A stretch of DNA of 10,142 bases from NCBI GenBank assembly GCA_021833085.1, contig JAKBGL010000016.1:1-10142 (forward strand), in the 5' to 3' direction. Shown one piece after another: positions 6,796-10,142 of this stretch. Made by a program: the position numbers and the translations under genes. A model generated the notes under the pieces. The model had not been told where the DNA came from and searched no databases. It saw only the letters and a list, made by a program, of their open reading frames with translations. Origin of the DNA: Actinomycetes bacterium. GTDB taxonomy: Bacteria; Actinomycetota; Acidimicrobiia; Acidimicrobiales; Acidimicrobiaceae. The stretch's first letter is position 1; each line of letters opens with the position of its first letter.

Positions 6796-7701
6796 ATGAA
6801 GGTTGCCATTACCGGAAGTAGCGGTCTAATCGGGCGCCACCTCAAAGACGAGCTCTCACGCAACAACCACGATATAATCGTCTTCAAACGAGTGGACTCA
6901 GCACAAGCGAAGCCTCGGGATCTGCCGTGGTGGGATCCTTATGACGCTACCGCCTATATACCAAACGATCTTGCCATCGACGCAGTTATACACCTAGGAG
7001 GCGAGCCGGTAGCCTCAAAGAGGTGGAACGCCGATATAAAGTCAAGAATCTACGCATCTCGAGTGTACGGTACTCGGGGTATTGTGGAAGCTATAACAAG
7101 AGCGAGTCATCCGCCTCGCATCTTCATATCAGCGTCCGCAGTTGGTTACTACGGGGACCGAGGAGCCGAGCTACTCACAGAGAACTCGACTTTAGGAACC
7201 GGCTTTTTGTCAACGTTATGTCGAGACTGGGAGGAAGAAGCCAAAAAAGCTCAGGACTTTCACATTAGAACCTGTCTAATACGAACTGGGATCGTACTTG
7301 CTAAAGACGGCGGAGCTCTCTCAAAGGCGGTAATACCATTTAGGGTCGGGCTCGGGGGACGCTTGGGCGACGGAAAAGCTTTTATGCCATGGATTCATAT
7401 AGACGACCACGTTGCTGCCATTATGCACCTACTTTCAGAGATCGAGACTCAGGGCGTGTACAACCTTGTCGGTCCGACATCTGCGACCAATCTAGAGTTC
7501 ACCAAATACCTGAGTTCGGTTCTATCTCGACCGGCGTTTCTAAGCGTACCTTCTTTCGCTTTAGAGCTGGCTTTAGGCAAGGAGATGGCACACGAGACGG
7601 TACTTGCCTCCCAAAATGTACAACCGAAGCGGCTCTTAGATGCGGCGTTTACCTTCAAGTACTCAGATCTCGATACAGCGTTAAAGTCGTTACAACTTTA
7701 G
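6796..7701 (+). CDS. TIGR01777 family SDR / NAD-dependent epimerase-like oxidoreductase
   Basis: A 301-residue extended/atypical short-chain dehydrogenase of the TIGR01777 (YfcH/SulA-like) family, cytosolic, reaction unknown. The N-terminal Rossmann motif is TGSSGLIGRHL (6-16; Gly7, Gly10, Gly13), which binds NAD(P). IHLGGEPVASKRW (65-77) and SASAVGYYGDRG (112-123) are hallmarks of this family; the second takes the place of the usual YxxxK region. FLSTLCRDWEEEA (137-149) and FRVGLGGRLGDGKAFMPWIHIDD (182-204) are also characteristic. The C-terminal part (about 230-301) corresponds to the DUF1731-like tail with a short RPAFLSVP segment. Length is normal. The ATG is preceded at 5 bases by a strong AAGAAGG ribosome site (6784-6790). 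The ABC1 kinase gene follows after 51 bases on the same strand, suggesting a two-gene operon. The family is widespread but its substrate remains unclear. Confidence 0.93.
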   Translation: MKVAITGSSGLIGRHLKDELSRNNHDIIVFKRVDSAQAKPRDLPWWDPYDATAYIPNDLAIDAVIHLGGEPVASKRWNADIKSRIYASRVYGTRGIVEAITRASHPPRIFISASAVGYYGDRGAELLTENSTLGTGFLSTLCRDWEEEAKKAQDFHIRTCLIRTGIVLAKDGGALSKAVIPFRVGLGGRLGDGKAFMPWIHIDDHVAAIMHLLSEIETQGVYNLVGPTSATNLEFTKYLSSVLSRPAFLSVPSFALELALGKEMAHETVLASQNVQPKRLLDAAFTFKYSDLDTALKSLQL

Positions 7702-7752
7702 GTGTGTAGATTTAGAGACCGCAGACGAATCTAATGAAAGACGAGGGCCAAG

Positions 7753-9102
7753 ATGCCAACCTCAAGATCTAAACGAGCCTTTGACGCTGCAAGACTCTTC
7801 GTATCTCTAGGCACGAGACATCTTTTCACAAAGGTGAAGTCCGAGACTGATATTGATAAACAAGGTGATACTAAAAGCCAAAACTCACAACACATTCGTG
7901 AAAAGTACGGCGCTATGAGAGGTGTCACCGCGAAGGTCGCCCAGATGGCGAGTTACCTAGATACAAGGATTCCGCAAGGCACCCGAGATGCACTCTCTCA
8001 ATTTCAAGACAACGCAGTTGGAATAGAGTGGGACCAAGCGAAACAAGTCATAGAAAAAGACCTTGGTCGTAAGTTAAAGGATTTCTTTAAGGAGTTTGAG
8101 GAAACTCCATTTGCTGCTGCCTCAATAGGTCAGGTCCACAGAGCAGTCACACGAACCGGCGACCTAGTAGCGGTGAAGGTTCAATATCCAGAGGCTCGCG
8201 ATGCTATTGTCGCAGATCTAAAGAACTCTCAAAGTCTTGCCACCGTGCTCAAATGGGTCTTCCCCTCTATGGATGTAAATGACATGTCTGAGGAGATCAG
8301 ATCTCGAATCTTAGAGGAACTCGACTACGTACACGAAGCCAAAGTGCAGGAACTCTTCTACAACTACTACGAGGGACATCCGACCATAGTAATTCCAAAG
8401 GTACATAGAGAGTCGAGCGGAGCCACCGTTTTAACGACTGACTACATAGAAGGATTGAACTTCTACAGTGCATTAAATGAGCCTCAATCTCAACTTGACA
8501 ACTTTGGTGAGACTATTTTTAGGTTTGTCTTTCGATCTCTATATCGCCTCAAAACCTTCAACGGCGACCCTCACCCTGGTAACTACATATTTTTACCAAA
8601 CGGAAAGGTAGCCTTTTTGGACTTCGGCTTTTCTAGAAGCTTCTCACAATCAGAGATCTCTGACTTTATGGAGATGATCCACTATGCGGTGATCGATCCT
8701 AGCCCAAAAATGTTCAGAGAGACTATAGAGAGGAATGGACTTCTCCGATCAAACGCCCCAATCTCCGATGCCGAGGTTTACGACTACTTCTTACCCTACT
8801 ACAAGATAGTCCTAGAGGCTATTCCCATGACCATTAGTGAAGAGTACTCCAATTCGCTGCTAAGCCATAGCTTCGACAGAAAATCTAGCCTGTCTAAGTA
8901 CGTAAACGTTCCCAGGAGTTTCGTCGTTGTTCAGCGAATAAATCTTGGACTTTATGCCATTCTTGCTCAAATGAGAGCCACTTCTAACTGGCGAAAGATT
9001 GCTGAAGAGATTTGGCCTTTTGTTCTTGGGGAACCCAGCACCGCAATCGGCGAGGAGGAGCAGAGGTGGATAAAAGCGCGGAATCGCTCCGACTCCAGCT
9101 GA
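7753..9102 (+). CDS. ABC1/ADCK/UbiB-family atypical kinase
   Basis: A 449-residue member of the UbiB protein-kinase-like family, whose best known members support isoprenoid-quinone or lipid metabolism. The N-terminal family helix carries KVAQ (61-64) in place of the usual KxGQ. The Ala-rich nucleotide loop is FAAASIGQVH (120-129), the ATP lysine lies in VAVKVQYP (Lys142), and ILEELDY (186-192) holds the conserved Glu pair. NGDPHPGNY (270-278) is the catalytic loop and LDFGFSR (289-295) holds the DFG Mg2+-binding Asp290. The region at 330-449 is helical and lacks the paired C-terminal membrane helices of classical UbiB, so a soluble or peripheral protein is likely. The ATG has a GAGGG ribosome site 5 bases upstream (7743-7747). 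The preceding SDR gene ends 51 bases before it, so they are probably co-transcribed. The substrate is unknown; ubiquinone biosynthesis is doubtful because actinobacteria generally use menaquinone. Confidence 0.92.
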   Translation: MPTSRSKRAFDAARLFVSLGTRHLFTKVKSETDIDKQGDTKSQNSQHIREKYGAMRGVTAKVAQMASYLDTRIPQGTRDALSQFQDNAVGIEWDQAKQVIEKDLGRKLKDFFKEFEETPFAAASIGQVHRAVTRTGDLVAVKVQYPEARDAIVADLKNSQSLATVLKWVFPSMDVNDMSEEIRSRILEELDYVHEAKVQELFYNYYEGHPTIVIPKVHRESSGATVLTTDYIEGLNFYSALNEPQSQLDNFGETIFRFVFRSLYRLKTFNGDPHPGNYIFLPNGKVAFLDFGFSRSFSQSEISDFMEMIHYAVIDPSPKMFRETIERNGLLRSNAPISDAEVYDYFLPYYKIVLEAIPMTISEEYSNSLLSHSFDRKSSLSKYVNVPRSFVVVQRINLGLYAILAQMRATSNWRKIAEEIWPFVLGEPSTAIGEEEQRWIKARNRSDSS

Positions 9103-9111
9103 TCGAGCAAC

Positions 9112-9558
9112 CTAAAGTTTAGGGAAATCTCTCATCCGACTAAAAGCGTCGAAGATCACCTGCGTGGAACTCATAAAGCAAGGCAGCGGGTAAAGAAGAG
9201 TCCGACAACTTACTACTTTGGAGGAGTCAAACACTATATCCTCGCTGACGGTCGTTGCTGCGGGGTCCGAGAGAAGTTCAAAGGAAAATACGCCTCCAAC
9301 AGCACTAAACCAACCTCTTCCAGTAGCGACTGAAAGTTTCTCGGCCAGTTCACCCGAGGGTACTTCCGCTACTGTTTCTGCCACTTTTACCACCAAAGTA
9401 CCCACTCTTGATGACTGTGTATAAGGATAGACAGACAAAGAAGCGGCAAGTAATGAGGCTCCCCTGCCAAAACTACGCTTATGAGGATCGAACTCTGTCA
9501 CACCATCTTGTCCATATGGCCCGTAACCAAAGACCTTCGAATGAATGCTCATGTCCAT
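9112..9558 (-). CDS. hypothetical protein, family not recognised
   Basis: A 148-residue frame that reads like a real protein: mixed hydrophobic/polar pattern, ordinary codon mix and no internal breaks. I do not recognise the family. It is rich in Val, Ser, Gly and Ala. The N-terminal part has FGYGPYGQDG and an Arg/Lys-containing FDPHKRSFGRG. The centre has alternating strands (VGTLVVKVAETVAEV), a predicted helix (SGELAEKLSVATG) and RGWFSAVGGVFSFELL. The C-terminus contains two Cys (SCRTLLYPLPC) and ends RMRDFPKL. No clear signal peptide or membrane helix is seen. The ATG ending at 9558 was chosen because a TAAAAT box lies 8 bases upstream; a TTG three codons earlier (9567) and an ATG two codons later (9552) are alternatives. 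It converges on the ABC1 kinase gene with only a 9-base gap and follows the phosphatase-domain gene on the same strand after 158-167 bases. Confidence 0.6.
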   Translation of the reverse strand: MDMSIHSKVFGYGPYGQDGVTEFDPHKRSFGRGASLLAASLSVYPYTQSSRVGTLVVKVAETVAEVPSGELAEKLSVATGRGWFSAVGGVFSFELLSDPAATTVSEDIVFDSSKVVSCRTLLYPLPCFMSSTQVIFDAFSRMRDFPKL

Positions 9559-9566
9559 CACCACCA

Positions 9567-9572
9567 ATTTTA
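9567..9572 (-). promoter_or_regulatory. candidate -10 box TAAAAT, leaderless start of the 9112-9558 gene
   Basis: On the minus strand TAAAAT is followed by TGGTGGTG and then the ATG ending at 9558, a spacing of 8 bases. This matches the arrangement in front of the HAD and kgd genes. The GGTGGTG stretch is not a standard Shine-Dalgarno sequence, although it is G-rich. No convincing -35 box is seen. Confidence 0.35.
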
Positions 9573-9725
9573 GTCTAAGTGTGTCCGTTATGAGATATCG
9601 ACGCTAACTAACTGCGAGCAATCAGATAGTACTTTCGACAACTTTCAGCCCTACTTGACTGTAATAACGTACAAATACCATATTCCGAAACATCACTCCA
9701 ACATAAAAGCTTTCCGCGTGCGTAA

Positions 9726-10142
9726 TCACCCGACATACACCGTATTAAGGTCACCCTCTCTATAGGAGATCGTCTTAACACTTCCTCTGACTATCTCGAT
9801 ATCCCACACGCTACCCTTTGCACAACGAAGAGGAGTCCCCACTTGTTCCATGTTGGAGCCAATTAGCATCTCCACAAGTTCAGGTGCAACGTTTCCATGG
9901 GTACAGGCGACGTAGAAACCATCTCCGCCAAGAGAGAGGAGGAAACTCTGAAGAGCTACATAGGTCGTATTTTCCACCAAGCGATCGTCTAACTTAATCT
10001 CCAAACCCAGAGCCGATGATAATGGATCTAAAGTCTGGACACATCTCTTATACGGGCTTGAAAACAGTGCCGTAATCGAATATTTCTCAAGAAATTTTGC
10101 AATTCCCTGAGCTTGTTTCATGCCAGCTTGGTTGAGGGAGCG
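9726..10142 (-). CDS. histidine phosphatase domain protein, 5' end cut off by the window edge (MutT1 C-domain-like)
   Basis: A partial gene; the frame stays open to the right edge, giving about 138 visible residues. The first visible residues, RSLNQAGMKQA, match the RPLTxxGxxQA motif that normally lies some 20 residues after the RHG catalytic motif, so RHG and the true start lie outside the window and the ATG at 10121 is internal. FSSPYKRCVQT carries the second Arg of the active site, RLVE the acidic loop, and CTHGNVAPELVEML the second catalytic His. The pattern SSPxxRCxQTxxPL and the late HGNVxPEL resemble the phosphatase domain of actinobacterial MutT1 (Nudix plus histidine phosphatase, hydrolysing 8-oxo-dGTP and diadenosine-type substrates) and also SixA-like proteins. 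The C-terminus is a beta-strand tail (SVWDIEIVRGSVKTISYR). Family call is firm; the MutT1 link is inference. Confidence 0.85.
   Translation of the reverse strand, partial: RSLNQAGMKQAQGIAKFLEKYSITALFSSPYKRCVQTLDPLSSALGLEIKLDDRLVENTTYVALQSFLLSLGGDGFYVACTHGNVAPELVEMLIGSNMEQVGTPLRCAKGSVWDIEIVRGSVKTISYREGDLNTVYVG

Noticed and set aside
7389..7709. 106-codon open frame overlapping the SDR gene in another frame
   Set aside because: It overlaps the conserved TIGR01777 protein completely and has no ribosome site or recognisable product.

Overview
The window looks like a chromosomal, mostly housekeeping stretch of an actinobacterium. The main evidence is the very long gene at 1328-5146 on the minus strand. 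It encodes a single-chain fusion of an acyltransferase (E2-like) domain and a 2-oxoglutarate decarboxylase/dehydrogenase (E1o) domain, an architecture (Kgd/OdhA) known mainly from Actinobacteria. Base composition looks roughly balanced rather than GC-rich, so a low- or mid-GC lineage such as Acidimicrobiia is a reasonable guess; this is inference, not proven by the window.

Layout. Positions 1-707 hold no gene I can support, only short competing open frames and a small hairpin. A HAD-superfamily phosphatase-like gene (708-1331, +) converges on kgd (1328-5146, -), and their stop codons overlap. Across the kgd promoter region lies a small divergent gene with a CxxC...HxxC metal-site pattern (5312-5551, +). 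The spacer between the two holds repeated AACTTT/AAAGTT half-sites. An alpha/beta hydrolase follows (5670-6506, +, TTG start). A 289-base non-coding spacer with several nested inverted repeats comes next. After it are a TIGR01777-type SDR/epimerase gene (6796-7701, +) and an ABC1/UbiB-type atypical kinase gene (7753-9102, +), spaced 51 bases apart and probably co-transcribed. On the minus strand, converging on the kinase gene, are an unrecognised protein gene (9112-9558) and the 3' part of a histidine-phosphatase domain gene (9726-10142). The latter runs off the right edge and resembles the C-terminal domain of MutT1-like Nudix/phosphatase proteins.

How the genes fit together. Kgd belongs to central carbon metabolism (2-oxoglutarate node of the TCA cycle). 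The other genes are conserved but poorly understood families (HAD, alpha/beta hydrolase, TIGR01777 SDR, ABC1 kinase), and I see no single pathway joining them. No mobile element, CRISPR array, tRNA or rRNA was recognised. Three starts without a Shine-Dalgarno sequence (HAD, kgd and the 9112-9558 gene) each have a TANNNT hexamer 7-8 bases before the start codon, which suggests leaderless transcription. The alpha/beta hydrolase, SDR and ABC1 genes have purine-rich ribosome binding sites instead.

I did not find convincing evidence of a new multi-gene system. The items most worth a second look are the inverted-repeat-rich spacer at 6507-6690, the kgd divergent control region with its small putative metal-binding partner, and the unrecognised protein at 9112-9558.
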